From Peloplasma aerotolerans (lineage in GTDB: Bacteria > Bacillota_I > Bacilli_A > Acholeplasmatales > Acholeplasmataceae), in NCBI RefSeq assembly GCF_030012175.1, contig NZ_JASCXW010000001.1:124001-188000 (forward strand): a stretch of DNA of 64,000 nt, given 5' to 3'. The notes beneath the pieces are model-generated. The model was not told the DNA's origin and searched no databases. It saw only the letters and a program-made list of their open reading frames with translations. The position numbers and the translations under genes were made by a program. Shown one piece after another: positions 17,294 to 27,278 of the stretch (position 1 is the stretch's first letter; each line of letters opens with the position of its first letter).

Positions 17294-18557
17294 TGTGAAT
17301 CAATGTTGTTACATATTTCTTTTCTATAAATGTTAGTGCTTCTAAAACATCTTGATAATTAAGTTCAGTTAAGATATCGACGACTTCGAATAATGATGAA
17401 CCTAAATGAAAGTATTTACCATATAAATAAGCTTTGGTTTCAAGATTGTTTAATGCATAAACAAATTGTCCTAAATATACTTTCCGATAACGCTCAAATG
17501 ATTTTTCACTTAATTCATTCTTCGCATCATTGATAAGAAAGTCAATCAATCTTTTTTTAAGTTTATATACTTTTTTTGACTCAGCAAAAATCATAATATT
17601 TTCAGCTTTACGTTCAAAAGATGCTTGAATATAAAAACTTTGGTTAATAAGTTTTTCTTCTAGCAACAAAGTATACATCTTTGAAGAAGACCCCAATAAC
17701 ATATTGAGCATCATGCTCATTGCCATTTCTTTTTTGATTTGAGCTGATTTAGATAACGTTTTTGGTTGTAATTTAATGCCAATCATTAATTTATCAATAC
17801 AGTTATCTGTATCTTCAACTTCATGTTTCACAACCAATCGATTAGGTTCTTTAGGAAACAATGTTTTAGGTTTTCGGTGTTTATCCGGATATTTAGCATC
17901 ATATATCTTAAAAAACTTTTTAATATCCGATAAATTAACTTTGCCAGCAATCGTGATTAACCGATTACTAGGATTGTAGAAATGTTCGTAAACTTGATTT
18001 AATATCTCAGGTGTAACATCCATGATAGATGATATAGTCCCCCCAATATCATAGCGAATAGGGTGAACATGATACATATTTTCCATCAACTTGTTTTGCA
18101 TAACAGTATTTGGATCGTCTAGATACATTTTTAACTCTTCAGCAATGATATTTTTTTCTTGTTCAACATTATCATGATTAAAGAATGGTGTATCCATCAT
18201 ATCCATGAGATGACTTAATGCATCCATCACATTTTCTGTAGCAGAAAATAAATATGATGTTTGATTATAAGATGTCATCGCATTTGCTTCAACACCGAGT
18301 GTTGAAAATTTAACGAAAGCATCACCATCAGGCATTGCGAAAATTTTATGTTCCAAAAAATGAGCAGTTCCATAAGGTGATTGAATATTTTCATCACCTA
18401 CTTTAAAGTTCAAATCTAGAGCTCCATAAGGAATAGAAAGTTCTACATAAGTTGTGAAATATGGGTCATCTTTAGGTAAAATATGAACCTGCATCCCATT
18501 TTTTAGTTTAATAATATAGACTTCTTCGTTGAAGCGTTCATATGATTTTTTAATCAT
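17283..18557 (-). CDS. ymfH: M16-family metallopeptidase (YmfH-like)
   Basis: 424 residues from the ATG at 18557. It carries the inverted zinc motif HFLEH in GTAHFLEHKIFAMPDGDAF near residue 70 and the downstream Glu in EKNIIAEELKMYLDDP, so it should be the catalytic member. The start is fixed by GGAGGTG six bases upstream; it overlaps the end of the partner gene by 8 bp. In Firmicutes the YmfF/YmfH pair is conserved, although its substrate is not established. Confidence 0.9.
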   Translation of the reverse strand: MIKKSYERFNEEVYIIKLKNGMQVHILPKDDPYFTTYVELSIPYGALDLNFKVGDENIQSPYGTAHFLEHKIFAMPDGDAFVKFSTLGVEANAMTSYNQTSYLFSATENVMDALSHLMDMMDTPFFNHDNVEQEKNIIAEELKMYLDDPNTVMQNKLMENMYHVHPIRYDIGGTISSIMDVTPEILNQVYEHFYNPSNRLITIAGKVNLSDIKKFFKIYDAKYPDKHRKPKTLFPKEPNRLVVKHEVEDTDNCIDKLMIGIKLQPKTLSKSAQIKKEMAMSMMLNMLLGSSSKMYTLLLEEKLINQSFYIQASFERKAENIMIFAESKKVYKLKKRLIDFLINDAKNELSEKSFERYRKVYLGQFVYALNNLETKAYLYGKYFHLGSSLFEVVDILTELNYQDVLEALTFIEKKYVTTLIHKKA

Positions 18558-19761
18558 TTTTAACACCTCCATGAAGCACATATATCGTATCTAAAGTTAA
18601 TTGACTAAGCGCAGTTTCAACATCTTTACTTGAAACTTTTGAAATCGATATAATTTTATCTTCGATTGTCTCATGATCATCTAACAAATCTTTAATAAAC
18701 GTTCTTTTGGTTAAAACAGATTGATTGTCTAAACTGCTTTTAACTTGATGAATGAAATATGCTTTCGCTTGGACTAATTCAACTTCAGTAATCCCATGAA
18801 GAATCATCAAATTGACTTGCTTTTTAATTTCTTCGACAGCAATCTCATTTTTCTCAGAAGCAACTCCACTACTAATCATTAAAACACCTTTATAATAATC
18901 GTAATTCGTTGAAATATCATAACATAATCTTAATCTCTCACGAATTTCTTTAAATAATCGGCTATCAGGATATCCACCTAATATGGTCTCTAATAAGACT
19001 GATGCATGATATAAATCATCATTTCTAAAAATAGGAAAATGATACCCTATTTTAATAATCGCTTGCTTCATATTCGTTTTTTCTTTAACGATTTTTACAT
19101 CTCTTGATTTTCTAAACTTTGTTACAAAAGGGATATCTTTATGCATATCTTTAACTAAAACATTATTGATCTTAGCCATATCATTATTCTCTAGGTGTCC
19201 ATTGACAATAACTTTTTTCATATTATTTAAAAACACTTTCTGATAATATTCAAAAAGTTGATCAACGGTTATTTTTTTAATGTCTTTTAATTTTCCACTC
19301 ATCGGATATCCATACAAGTCATCACCAAAAAAGATTTCAAAAAATCTTGTATTCGCATAATGTCTTTTTCTATCTTTTAACGTTTCCCATTGCTCAATTA
19401 ACATTCTTTTTTCTTCTTCAAAAATTTCAGGGCTAAAAAACTCATGCTCAAATAACACATCATTAAATAGACTTAGTGCTTCATCAAGCAATTGAGAATC
19501 GTTTACAATTTTTGGATCAACAAAAGTCATCACTAAACTAATAACATTAAGATTTGCCATATGTTCTGCACTAACGTTAAAATAAGCACCATAAAGATCC
19601 TCTAATTTTTCACTCATCATTTGTCTATTTATAAGCTTATTTGTATGTGAAATCAATAATTTAGGCAATAGAAAACGATATACACGTGTGTCTTCATCGT
19701 CTATATCTGTAAAGTACACAGCGAGTTGAATCGTTTTAAAATCCTTTTGAATCGATATCAT
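18550..19761 (-). CDS. ymfF: M16-family peptidase-like protein (YmfF-like, probably non-catalytic)
   Basis: 403 residues with the M16 fold. Where the zinc motif should be the sequence reads RFLLPKLLISHTNKLINRQ, so HxxEH is absent. The C-terminal half keeps GYHFPIFRNDDLYHASVLLETILGG and LFKEIRERLRLCYDIS. Non-catalytic partners of this kind pair with an active M16 subunit, here the overlapping downstream gene. Its start overlaps the deoD stop (TAATG), so it is likely co-transcribed with the deoxynucleoside genes. Confidence 0.88.
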   Translation of the reverse strand: MISIQKDFKTIQLAVYFTDIDDEDTRVYRFLLPKLLISHTNKLINRQMMSEKLEDLYGAYFNVSAEHMANLNVISLVMTFVDPKIVNDSQLLDEALSLFNDVLFEHEFFSPEIFEEEKRMLIEQWETLKDRKRHYANTRFFEIFFGDDLYGYPMSGKLKDIKKITVDQLFEYYQKVFLNNMKKVIVNGHLENNDMAKINNVLVKDMHKDIPFVTKFRKSRDVKIVKEKTNMKQAIIKIGYHFPIFRNDDLYHASVLLETILGGYPDSRLFKEIRERLRLCYDISTNYDYYKGVLMISSGVASEKNEIAVEEIKKQVNLMILHGITEVELVQAKAYFIHQVKSSLDNQSVLTKRTFIKDLLDDHETIEDKIISISKVSSKDVETALSQLTLDTIYVLHGGVKND

Positions 19762-20471
19762 TATAAACTATTTAGTGCAACTTCCATCATCTTTGTAAAT
19801 GCTTCTTGACGTTCTTGTGAGGTTGTTGCCTCATGTGTAATTAATGAATCAGAAACGGTTAATAAACAAGCCGCTTTCTTCTTTAATGCTTTTGCGTTTG
19901 CGAATAAGGCAAATGACTCCATTTCCACAGCATCAGCACCATACTTCTCGTGAATTTCTTTAAATTCATCATGTTTTAAACGATAAAAAACATCAGATGA
20001 ATGAATATTGCATATGTGTAACTTTATATTCAATTTTTCGCCTGCTTTAATAATTTTATTATTAAGCGGTTTAGAAGCACTTAATGTTTTTCTAGATGAA
20101 ACACCCATTGTTTTCGCATAACTTGATTCTGAATATGCTTGATTAACTAAAACAACATCGTAAAGATTTAAGTCTTTTGTATAAGCTCCACAAGAGCCTA
20201 TTCGAATAATATTTTCTACGCCATAAAAGTTATAGAGTTCATAACTATAAATACCAATACTTGGCATGCCCATACCAGAACCCATAACGGTTACTTTCTT
20301 TTTACCATAATAACCTGTATACCCCCACATGTTTCTAACATCGTTAATTTTCTCAACCTTTGTTAAAAAATTGTCAGCAATATATTTAGCCCGTAGAGGA
20401 TCTCCTGGCATTAAAACTGTTTTTGCGATTAAATCTTTATTTTCTACTTCAATATGAGGTGTTGGAATCAT
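19761..20471 (-). CDS. deoD: Purine-nucleoside phosphorylase (DeoD type)
   Basis: 236 residues. TPHIEV at the N-terminus, the phosphate/ribose-binding VLMPGDPLRAKYIADNFL, VMGSGMGMPSIGIYSYELY, and the MESFALFANA and TVSDSL segments identify the hexameric PNP family. It phosphorolyses purine (deoxy)nucleosides. The ATG at 20471 with GGAG upstream is used; an in-frame extension to 20,495 overlaps deoC. It starts 23 bp inside the deoC 3' end, a tight operon link. Confidence 0.94.
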   Translation of the reverse strand: MIPTPHIEVENKDLIAKTVLMPGDPLRAKYIADNFLTKVEKINDVRNMWGYTGYYGKKKVTVMGSGMGMPSIGIYSYELYNFYGVENIIRIGSCGAYTKDLNLYDVVLVNQAYSESSYAKTMGVSSRKTLSASKPLNNKIIKAGEKLNIKLHICNIHSSDVFYRLKHDEFKEIHEKYGADAVEMESFALFANAKALKKKAACLLTVSDSLITHEATTSQERQEAFTKMMEVALNSL

Positions 20472-21123
20472 TTTCTTTTCTCCTTTTATTGACAATATCT
20501 ACGCCATTTGACGTCCCAATTCTTGTTGCTCCAGCTTCAATCATTTTTATAGCATCTTCATATGTTCTAACGCCACCACTTGCTTTAACTTCTGCTTTGT
20601 CTTTAACTGTTTCTTTCATCAGTTTCACATGTTCAACTGTAGCTCCGTGTGTACCAAATCCAGTTGATGTTTTAACGAACTGTGCACCAGCTTGAACAAC
20701 AAGTTCAGAAACTTTTGCGATTTGCTCATTACTTAAGTAACAAGTTTCTATAATCACTTTAACTGTTTTGCCTTGTGCTTGTTCAACAACGCCTTTAATT
20801 TCTTCTATGATTGTATGATAATCTTTCGATTTAAGCGCATTGACGTTAATCACCATGTCTAACTCATCTGCTCCATCTAAAATCGCTCTTTTCGCCTCAT
20901 AAGACTTTACGTCAGCTTGATGTGTACCATGAGGAAAACCAATAACTGTACAAACCAAAACGTCTGTTTTCTTTAACTTGTGTTTTGCATATTTTACCCA
21001 TATAGGATTCACACAAACGCTTTTGAAATCGTATGTCTTCGCTTCTTCAATTAATTGATCAATTTGACTTTTTTCAATATTAGCTCCTAATTTCGTATGA
21101 TCAATTGTTTTATTTAATTCCAT
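20449..21123 (-). CDS. deoC: Deoxyribose-phosphate aldolase
   Basis: 224 residues, class I aldolase. The Schiff-base lysine lies in KTSTGFGTHGATVEHV near residue 157, with VCTVIGFPHG, DELDMVINV and KASGGVRTYEDA as further family blocks. It splits deoxyribose-5-phosphate to acetaldehyde and glyceraldehyde-3-phosphate, completing the nucleoside degradation begun by PNP and Pdp. AAAGGGAG precedes the start. It overlaps both neighbours, the membrane protein upstream by 14 bp and deoD downstream by 23 bp. Confidence 0.95.
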   Translation of the reverse strand: MELNKTIDHTKLGANIEKSQIDQLIEEAKTYDFKSVCVNPIWVKYAKHKLKKTDVLVCTVIGFPHGTHQADVKSYEAKRAILDGADELDMVINVNALKSKDYHTIIEEIKGVVEQAQGKTVKVIIETCYLSNEQIAKVSELVVQAGAQFVKTSTGFGTHGATVEHVKLMKETVKDKAEVKASGGVRTYEDAIKMIEAGATRIGTSNGVDIVNKRRKENDSNTSY

Positions 21124-21751
21124 GTACTTCTACTCCCTTTCTTTTTTGTTTGTTAATGAGATCAACAAACATTGAGATAAATGGCCCAATACCTAATACT
21201 AAAATAAGTGTATAAACATGAACTTGCTCAAATAATAATCCAGTAATCAATCCCATAATAACAGCCAAAATCAAGAACGTTCCCTCCATCATGATTTTCG
21301 ATAACATAAGGTTGTTTACTTTTCTATTGATAATGATGAGTAATCTTTCAAAAGGTGAACTTGCAAGTCCTGTTGTTAGAGTTAATGCTGCACCAAATGT
21401 AATACTAATTAAACTAAATCCAGCTAAAGGAATTCGAATAAAAAAACTATCGATACCTAATGGAAAAATGATTTCAAACAAAAACTTCCAGCCGTCAATA
21501 AATAGACCAACTAAAAACAAAAATCCAATGGATATCAACATATCCTTTTTGGGGTCTAATAAATAGGCGATTGTCGATACGACTAACCCTGATATAACCG
21601 CTATAGTTCCCAGTGTTAATGGTGTTAGTGTATAAACAAAATAATTAAAGGCATCTAGTGGAGTCGCTCCTACTCTTGAGAATATGACACCAACAATACC
21701 TAATGCGATGAACATAAACCCACTAAGATGAATCATGATTTTCTTGATCAA
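21110..21751 (-). CDS. YczE/YyaS-like integral membrane protein
   Basis: 213 residues with about five membrane helices. The opening GFMFIALGIVGVIFSRVGATPLDAFNY and the later ITFGAALTLTTGLASSPFERL match the YczE/YyaS group of membrane proteins. Start at TTG 21751: AAGGAG sits seven bases before it, whereas the first in-frame ATG (21736) has none. It overlaps deoC by 14 bp. The family has no established substrate; co-transcription with deoC suggests, but does not prove, a link to nucleoside uptake. Confidence 0.75.
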   Translation of the reverse strand: MIKKIMIHLSGFMFIALGIVGVIFSRVGATPLDAFNYFVYTLTPLTLGTIAVISGLVVSTIAYLLDPKKDMLISIGFLFLVGLFIDGWKFLFEIIFPLGIDSFFIRIPLAGFSLISITFGAALTLTTGLASSPFERLLIIINRKVNNLMLSKIMMEGTFLILAVIMGLITGLLFEQVHVYTLILVLGIGPFISMFVDLINKQKRKGVEVHGIK

Positions 21752-21763
21752 TGTATACTCCTT

Positions 21764-22618
21764 TTAATCTAACAACCTCTTGACATTCTCTTTAGCAAAG
21801 GTGTGATTAACTAACATAAATTTTGTTTTTTTCATAGTTTTGTAAACTTTTTTAGCTGTTTTCTTAGGAATGACTTTCGTTCCCTTGATGAAACCTGGTA
21901 CATCTTGAAGATTTTTTTCTATTAATGGAAGTGCTTCATCATAAGAAATGACTTTGATTTCATTTCCCACACGATAGAAAATATAGTCTAGTTGTGGTGG
22001 AAAAACAGTTAGTGTATGTTCTTTCCATTCAATGCCGATAACTAACTTTTTCTTCTCTGTCGTTAAAAAATGGTATTTCGGAACATACGTATCTAATTCT
22101 TTATAATAATTTTGTAATTCATACAAGTCATCTAAATATCTAAATATTTGATGAAGTTTTTCTTTAGACATTAAATGATAATCTGACAATAAGACAGGGT
22201 TTTTAGAGATGTAGGCTTCTTTAACCATATGAAAAACTTTAAAGACAACATCCATCTTAAATGGAAGTACATCTTCAAACATTTCATTATAGATGTGGAA
22301 GTCATACGTATCGCAAACTTTTCTAACAAGCTCAAATAATTGTCTTGCTACATAATCAGGTGTCAATATTGGCATTTCTAAGTGAAAATTCAAATCCAAA
22401 AATTTAGGACTCAAACGGTAAATGTCTGGAACCTGAGATTTTGGTGTAATAACAAATAAAGCATCGTAATTTAATCTTGGATGCAAATATTTGAAACGGA
22501 CACTTTTTTCATCCATTTCAACAGTTATACCTTCTACTTGTTCGAAGAAAGCAATGAGTTGTTCAAGATCAATTTTACGACTTTTTTCTTTGAAAAAATG
22601 TATATTGAATTGTGCCAT
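21764..22618 (-). CDS. Protein of unknown function
   Basis: 284 residues, no membrane helix or signal peptide. I do not recognise the family. It has an alternating alpha/beta N-terminal half (FFEQVEGITVEMDEKSVRF, then a YALFVITPKS-like strand region) and a very basic C-terminal end (KGTKVIPKKTAKKVYKTMKK) that could bind nucleic acid or a phosphate-rich partner. The ATG at 22618 is chosen because the GGGTGGGTGA site precedes it; an in-frame GTG at 22,630 lies inside that site. It is the first gene of the run into deoC and deoD, separated from surE by about 50 bp. Confidence 0.72.
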   Translation of the reverse strand: MAQFNIHFFKEKSRKIDLEQLIAFFEQVEGITVEMDEKSVRFKYLHPRLNYDALFVITPKSQVPDIYRLSPKFLDLNFHLEMPILTPDYVARQLFELVRKVCDTYDFHIYNEMFEDVLPFKMDVVFKVFHMVKEAYISKNPVLLSDYHLMSKEKLHQIFRYLDDLYELQNYYKELDTYVPKYHFLTTEKKKLVIGIEWKEHTLTVFPPQLDYIFYRVGNEIKVISYDEALPLIEKNLQDVPGFIKGTKVIPKKTAKKVYKTMKKTKFMLVNHTFAKENVKRLLD

Positions 22619-22671
22619 GTTTTCACCCACCCTATGTTATAAGTTTACCATAAATCATATGGTTTAACAAT

Positions 22672-23406
22672 TTATTGATTGTCAAATATTTCCTTAATTC
22701 TTTGATAATCTGAACGATTTAGTGTTAATGGAGTAATTGAAATATATCCCTCGTCAAAAGCAACAACATCTGATTCAGGATCTTCTTGATAATTAATGAT
22801 GCTCGATTGAATATGAAAGATATCTGGTTTTTCACTTTTAATGAACTCAGCATGTTGAAGTCTAAGACCTTGAACTGTGATTTTTACACCTTTAGGTCTT
22901 GCATATGTTTCTTTAGGAAAATTAATGTTTAAAATACTATCACCCTCATACAATTTAGCTTCAATGATTTCATCCATTAACTTAATGGTTTCATCATAAA
23001 GATAAGGCAAATTTGTTGTTGGGGCAGAAATAGCGATTGCATCAACGCCTAATATTTTCGCTTCCATTGCTGCTGCGACTGTTCCTGAATACAAAATATC
23101 TTTTGCTATATTAGGACCATAATTAATCCCTGAAACAACAAGGTCAAAATCAACGTTAAAAACTTTTAAACCTAATCTAGTCGCATCAGCAGGTGTTCCA
23201 TCGACGACAAGTGTCGCTGTTGAACCTAAAATAGGTTCAGTAACAAATGTCTCGATACGGCTTTTTATTGTAATTGAATGACTTTTTGCACTTTGATGTT
23301 CTTTAGGTGCTGATACATAAATATTGCCATAAGGCTGCAAAGCACGAACCAATATTTCTAACCCTTGTGCTTGATATCCATCATCATTGACAACTAATAT
23401 ATTCAT
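22672..23406 (-). CDS. surE: 5'/3'-nucleotidase SurE
   Basis: 244 residues. The metal-binding MNILVVNDDGYQAQGL at the N-terminus, APKEHQSAKSHSIT, and DLVVSGINYGPNIAKDILYSGTVAAAMEA are diagnostic of SurE. The enzyme dephosphorylates nucleoside monophosphates. It begins 4 bp after the ileS stop codon; its ribosome-binding site GGGAGC lies inside the ileS end, so it is co-transcribed and subject to the same T-box control. Confidence 0.94.
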   Translation of the reverse strand: MNILVVNDDGYQAQGLEILVRALQPYGNIYVSAPKEHQSAKSHSITIKSRIETFVTEPILGSTATLVVDGTPADATRLGLKVFNVDFDLVVSGINYGPNIAKDILYSGTVAAAMEAKILGVDAIAISAPTTNLPYLYDETIKLMDEIIEAKLYEGDSILNINFPKETYARPKGVKITVQGLRLQHAEFIKSEKPDIFHIQSSIINYQEDPESDVVAFDEGYISITPLTLNRSDYQRIKEIFDNQ

Positions 23407-23410
23407 ATGT

Positions 23411-26110
23411 TTATTTGCTCCCTATAACTTGTTGACAGCGATCACATAATCCATTTTCATGAACATGATCGACGATGTTCCAACAACGATCACATGTTTC
23501 ACCTATCGCAGGTGATACAAGAACTTCAAATTTACTTCCAACTGATAAATTAACTTTTGAAACAATTAATACTTGATGTATTTTCATATCTAGGAAATCA
23601 ATCGCATCTCTTTGTTCTTGTGTAACGACCATATCCAGTTGAGCAGCTAATGATTTGCCAATCACTTTTAGTTCTCTTGCTTGCTCAAGTTTCTTCAAAA
23701 CATTTTCTCGCATGTGATCAAAAACCTTGAATGCTTTCATCAAGTCATCTTCTTTTTTTGTGCTGATTTCTGGTAAATTCTCTAAGTATATATCTTCTTT
23801 AGCTTTGTATGGTAACAACAAATATGCTTCTGATGCTGTATGTGGCAATATCGGTGTTAACAATTTTAAGACACCTAAAGTGATATCATATAAAGTTGAT
23901 TGAACACCTTTTCTTTCAGCATCATGTTCTTTTTCGATATATAAAATATCTTTTGTGTAATCTAGATAAAATGCACTTAAATCATTGGTCATAAATGGAA
24001 CAACAAGACGATAAACTTTGTCGAACTCATATTTCTCATATGCTAAAAGCACTTGTTTGACTAATGTATTATATTTTAGTGTCATCACTTTATTTAGTTT
24101 ACTTCTAAAGTCGTAGTTTATATATTGTGTCATTGGATCGAAACCATCTAAGTTACCTAACATAAAACGTAAAGTGTTTCTGATTTTGCGATAACCTTCT
24201 GAGATTTGATTCATCATTTCTTTTGAAATTCTAACATCACTTTGATAATCAACTGTTGCTACCCATAGTCTTAATAAGTCTGCACCTTGTTGCTTCATAA
24301 CAACCAATGGATCAACAGCATTACCTAATGATTTACTCATTTTTTTACCTTGACCATCGAGTACAAACCCATGAGATACAACTTTTTTATATGGTGCTTG
24401 TCCATATGCCGCAACGCCTGTAATTAAAGAAGAATTGAACCATCCTCGATATTGGTCAGATCCTTCTAAATATAAATCTGCAGGATATGGTAAGTTTCTT
24501 GCATGTAATACAGAATGTGAAGTACCTGAATCAAACCAAACATCCATGATATCAGTTTCTTTTCTAAAGATGTTATTTGGACTACCTGGATGTGTAAAAC
24601 CTTTAGGAAGCAAATCTTTAGCTTCTTTTTCATACCAAATATCTGAACCAAACTCTCTAAATAGATTGCTGATATGTTCTAAAACTTCTTGTGTCATAAT
24701 AGGCTCATCATTTTCAGCATAAAAGACTGGAATTGGAACACCCCATGCACGTTGTCTTGATATACACCAGTCTTCTCTACCAGTAATCATATTTGAGATA
24801 CGGAGTTCTCCCCATAGAGGAAGCCAATCCGCTTTTTTAACTTCGTTAAGTAAATCTTGTTTTAATTGATCAATACTTGCAAACCATTGAGGTGTAGCTC
24901 TAAAGATGACAGGTTTTCTCGTTCTCCAGTCATGTGGATAAGAGTGGGTAAATTTATTTTGTTTAAGGAGCACACCTTTTTCTTCAAGTGCAACAACGAT
25001 TGCTTCATTTGCAACTTCATAATACTGACCTGCAAATGGACCAGCATCTTCGGTCATAAACCCTTTATCATCGACAGGGCAAAAAACATCTAAATCATAA
25101 ACTTTTCCAATACGATAATCATCTTCACCATGCCCTGGAGCCGTATGTACAAGTCCAGTACCATCTGAATCAGTAACATGTTCACCAACAATAATTGGTG
25201 ATATACGACCATATAACGGATGTTTATACTTCATAAACTCTAGATCTTTACCTTTGATGGTATCAACAACTTTGTATTCATCCCAATTTAAGGTGCTAGC
25301 TAATGTTTCAACTAATGTTTCAGCAACCACATAACGATTTCCTTTAACTTCAACCACTGAATAGTTAAATCTTGGGTGTACTGAAATTGCTAAGTTTGCT
25401 GGAAGTGTCCATGGTGTTGTTGTCCAAATCAAAAAGGATGCATCTTTTAAGGTATCTTTTGCATCTATAGATGGAAAAGCAACATATACAGATATAGATT
25501 GTTTATCTTGATACTCAATTTCTGCTTCTGCTAATGCAGATTCTGATGATGGCGACCAATAAACTGGTTTAAGTCCTTTATAGATGAGTCCACGATCAAC
25601 CATTTTGGCAAATATTTTTATTTGATTTGCTTCATAATCATTGGTTAAAGTGATATAAGGATTTTCCCATTCACCTAAAATACCTAATCTAGCGAATTGT
25701 CCCTTTTGTTTTTCAACTTGATCGAGTGCATATTCTCTACATAATTTTCTATACTCAACAAGTGATATCTCTTTTCTTTTAACACCTTTTTTGGTTAATG
25801 CAGTTTCAATCGGTAAACCATGTGTATCCCATCCTGGTACATATGGGACATATCTACCTTTCATGGTTTGATAACGCAAAACAAAATCCTTTAAGATTTT
25901 ATTGAGTGCATGTCCGATATGAATATCCCCATTTGCATATGGTGGTCCATCATGCAAAATAAAGGGTATTGATGCCTTATTTTTTTCTAATACTTTTTTA
26001 TAGAGATCGATATCATTCCATCTTTGTTGAAATTCTACCTCTCTGACACCTAAGTTCCCTCTCATTTGGAAATCAGTTTTAGGCATCAATAATGTGTCTT
26101 TATAATCCAT
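23411..26110 (-). CDS. ileS: Isoleucyl-tRNA synthetase
   Basis: 899 residues. HIGH is at 64-67, the KMSKS loop in GKKMSKSLGNAVDP near 595, and a C-terminal zinc ribbon CDRCWNIVDHVHENGLCDRCQ near 875. The CP1 editing domain (TTTPWTLPANLAISVHP) is present. It charges tRNA-Ile and edits valine. AGAGGAG precedes the start. A T-box leader upstream ties expression to uncharged tRNA-Ile. It follows the ftsZ-ychF-yggS-sepF run, echoing the Firmicutes order in which ileS follows the division cluster. Confidence 0.98.
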   Translation of the reverse strand: MDYKDTLLMPKTDFQMRGNLGVREVEFQQRWNDIDLYKKVLEKNKASIPFILHDGPPYANGDIHIGHALNKILKDFVLRYQTMKGRYVPYVPGWDTHGLPIETALTKKGVKRKEISLVEYRKLCREYALDQVEKQKGQFARLGILGEWENPYITLTNDYEANQIKIFAKMVDRGLIYKGLKPVYWSPSSESALAEAEIEYQDKQSISVYVAFPSIDAKDTLKDASFLIWTTTPWTLPANLAISVHPRFNYSVVEVKGNRYVVAETLVETLASTLNWDEYKVVDTIKGKDLEFMKYKHPLYGRISPIIVGEHVTDSDGTGLVHTAPGHGEDDYRIGKVYDLDVFCPVDDKGFMTEDAGPFAGQYYEVANEAIVVALEEKGVLLKQNKFTHSYPHDWRTRKPVIFRATPQWFASIDQLKQDLLNEVKKADWLPLWGELRISNMITGREDWCISRQRAWGVPIPVFYAENDEPIMTQEVLEHISNLFREFGSDIWYEKEAKDLLPKGFTHPGSPNNIFRKETDIMDVWFDSGTSHSVLHARNLPYPADLYLEGSDQYRGWFNSSLITGVAAYGQAPYKKVVSHGFVLDGQGKKMSKSLGNAVDPLVVMKQQGADLLRLWVATVDYQSDVRISKEMMNQISEGYRKIRNTLRFMLGNLDGFDPMTQYINYDFRSKLNKVMTLKYNTLVKQVLLAYEKYEFDKVYRLVVPFMTNDLSAFYLDYTKDILYIEKEHDAERKGVQSTLYDITLGVLKLLTPILPHTASEAYLLLPYKAKEDIYLENLPEISTKKEDDLMKAFKVFDHMRENVLKKLEQARELKVIGKSLAAQLDMVVTQEQRDAIDFLDMKIHQVLIVSKVNLSVGSKFEVLVSPAIGETCDRCWNIVDHVHENGLCDRCQQVIGSK

Positions 26111-26140
26111 TTTTATCTCTCCTCTTAATCTAATATAAAA

Positions 26141-26330
26141 ATAAAATTCGCCCTTATAGCTAAGGACGAAATAAAATTCCGCGGTACCACCTTAGTTCTA
26201 GAATAAAATTCTAGCACTTCGTTTTTTGATGTTTGCTCAAAGGTGATGCATACTAATCGAGTGGTTCTTAGGCTTACACCATCCCTAAATCGCTTGAAAC
26301 TTCAATTGAGTTTGCTTGTCCTTTTCAACG
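26141..26330 (-). promoter_or_regulatory. T-box riboswitch leader of ileS
   Basis: The minus strand carries AAGGTGGTACCGCGG (26193-26179), the conserved T-box sequence whose TGGTACC bulge pairs with uncharged tRNA. It is followed by a terminator hairpin (TTCGTCCTTA / TAAGGGCGAA) and a T-rich run at 26141-26172. An ATC triplet at 26247-26245, followed by A and then a helix strand pairing near 26280, is a plausible isoleucine specifier. That assignment is inference; the 5' boundary is approximate. Confidence 0.93.
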
Positions 26331-26337
26331 CAATATT

Positions 26338-26679
26338 CTATTCTACTACATCTTTTAAAAATTCTTCCATTGATCCATCATCATAAACATCGCTAGCTGC
26401 GAACATAAATACTTTTTCTTGAACATTTGCTATTTCTCCATGAATGGCATAAATGACACCTGAAAGAAATGCGATGACTTTGTTTGCTTGATCAATATCA
26501 AGCGGTTCAAAGTTTAGGATTAATGGATGTCCATTGATCATTTTTTCTGCAAGACCAGTTATGTATTGATCCTCATCAGTCAAAAGATTTTCAAAAATAA
26601 TTTTGTCAGACATTAATTCATTATCAACATTTAATTGATCTTCATTTTTCTTCTTCTTACCAATGCTAAATAATCCCAT
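26338..26679 (-). CDS. sepF: Cell division protein SepF
   Basis: 113 residues. The conserved core GHPLILNFEPLDIDQANKVIAFLSGVIYAIHGEIANVQEKVFMF matches SepF, which polymerises on FtsZ filaments and tethers them to the membrane. The N-terminus MGLFSIGKKKK could be a short amphipathic or basic membrane tether, shorter than usual, and the total length is below the typical 140-150. AGGAGG precedes the start. It lies in the ftsZ-ychF-yggS-sepF order, a remnant of the Firmicutes division cluster. Confidence 0.92.
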   Translation of the reverse strand: MGLFSIGKKKKNEDQLNVDNELMSDKIIFENLLTDEDQYITGLAEKMINGHPLILNFEPLDIDQANKVIAFLSGVIYAIHGEIANVQEKVFMFAASDVYDDGSMEEFLKDVVE

Positions 26680-26687
26680 ATTTCCTC

Positions 26688-27278
26688 CTATTCAAGCAGT
26701 TCAAGAAATTTTCTACCAATCCGAACATGTGTTGCATGATGTTTCATCGCAAGTTCGTAATCATTGGTCATCCCCATTGAACGATATGGCAGTTTGTAGG
26801 TCTTAGCTAACTCATCTAGTTGATGAAACACTTGGTCAGTTATCATTCGATCTTCATCTTTACCAATGGTCATAAAACCGATTAACTCTATTTTATCATA
26901 TTTTTTAATTTCTAAAAGAAATTGAGCCAAATTCGAGAGTAAAATCCCGCTTTTTTGATCTTCTTCTGTTAAATTAACTTGAACGAAGCATTTAATAGGC
27001 TTTGTTGCGTGCTTTTGAATGCTGTTTGCTAAGCTGATTCGGTCAAGTGTATGAAGATAGTCAATTTGATTGATGATATCTTTAACTTTATTGGACTGAA
27101 GATGACCAATAAAATGCCACGTGATGTTTAAATCTTTGAGTTCTTCTATTTTTTTGAGTAAATCTTGTGCGCGATTTTCTCCAAAATGAAAGACACCTTT
27201 TAGATACAAGGCTCTCATTTGATTTGTATCAAAATATTTAGATGCACAAATCACAGTCGCATTGATATCAAATAACAT
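26688..27278 (-). CDS. yggS: YggS/YlmE-family PLP-binding protein
   Basis: 196 residues, about 25-30 shorter than usual at the N-terminus. The PLP lysine (ATVICASKYF), FHFGENRAQDLLKK, WHFIGHLQSNK, VNLTEEDQKSGI and SMGMTNDYELAMKHHATHVRIGRKF all match. The family maintains vitamin B6 and amino-acid balance. The start overlaps the ychF stop (TAATG), so the two are coupled. The neighbour SepF reproduces the ylmE-sepF pairing of Firmicutes division clusters. Confidence 0.9.
   Translation of the reverse strand: MLFDINATVICASKYFDTNQMRALYLKGVFHFGENRAQDLLKKIEELKDLNITWHFIGHLQSNKVKDIINQIDYLHTLDRISLANSIQKHATKPIKCFVQVNLTEEDQKSGILLSNLAQFLLEIKKYDKIELIGFMTIGKDEDRMITDQVFHQLDELAKTYKLPYRSMGMTNDYELAMKHHATHVRIGRKFLELLE

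Noticed and set aside
24435-25093. Several frames antisense to ileS
   Set aside because: Shadows of a fully conserved synthetase gene.
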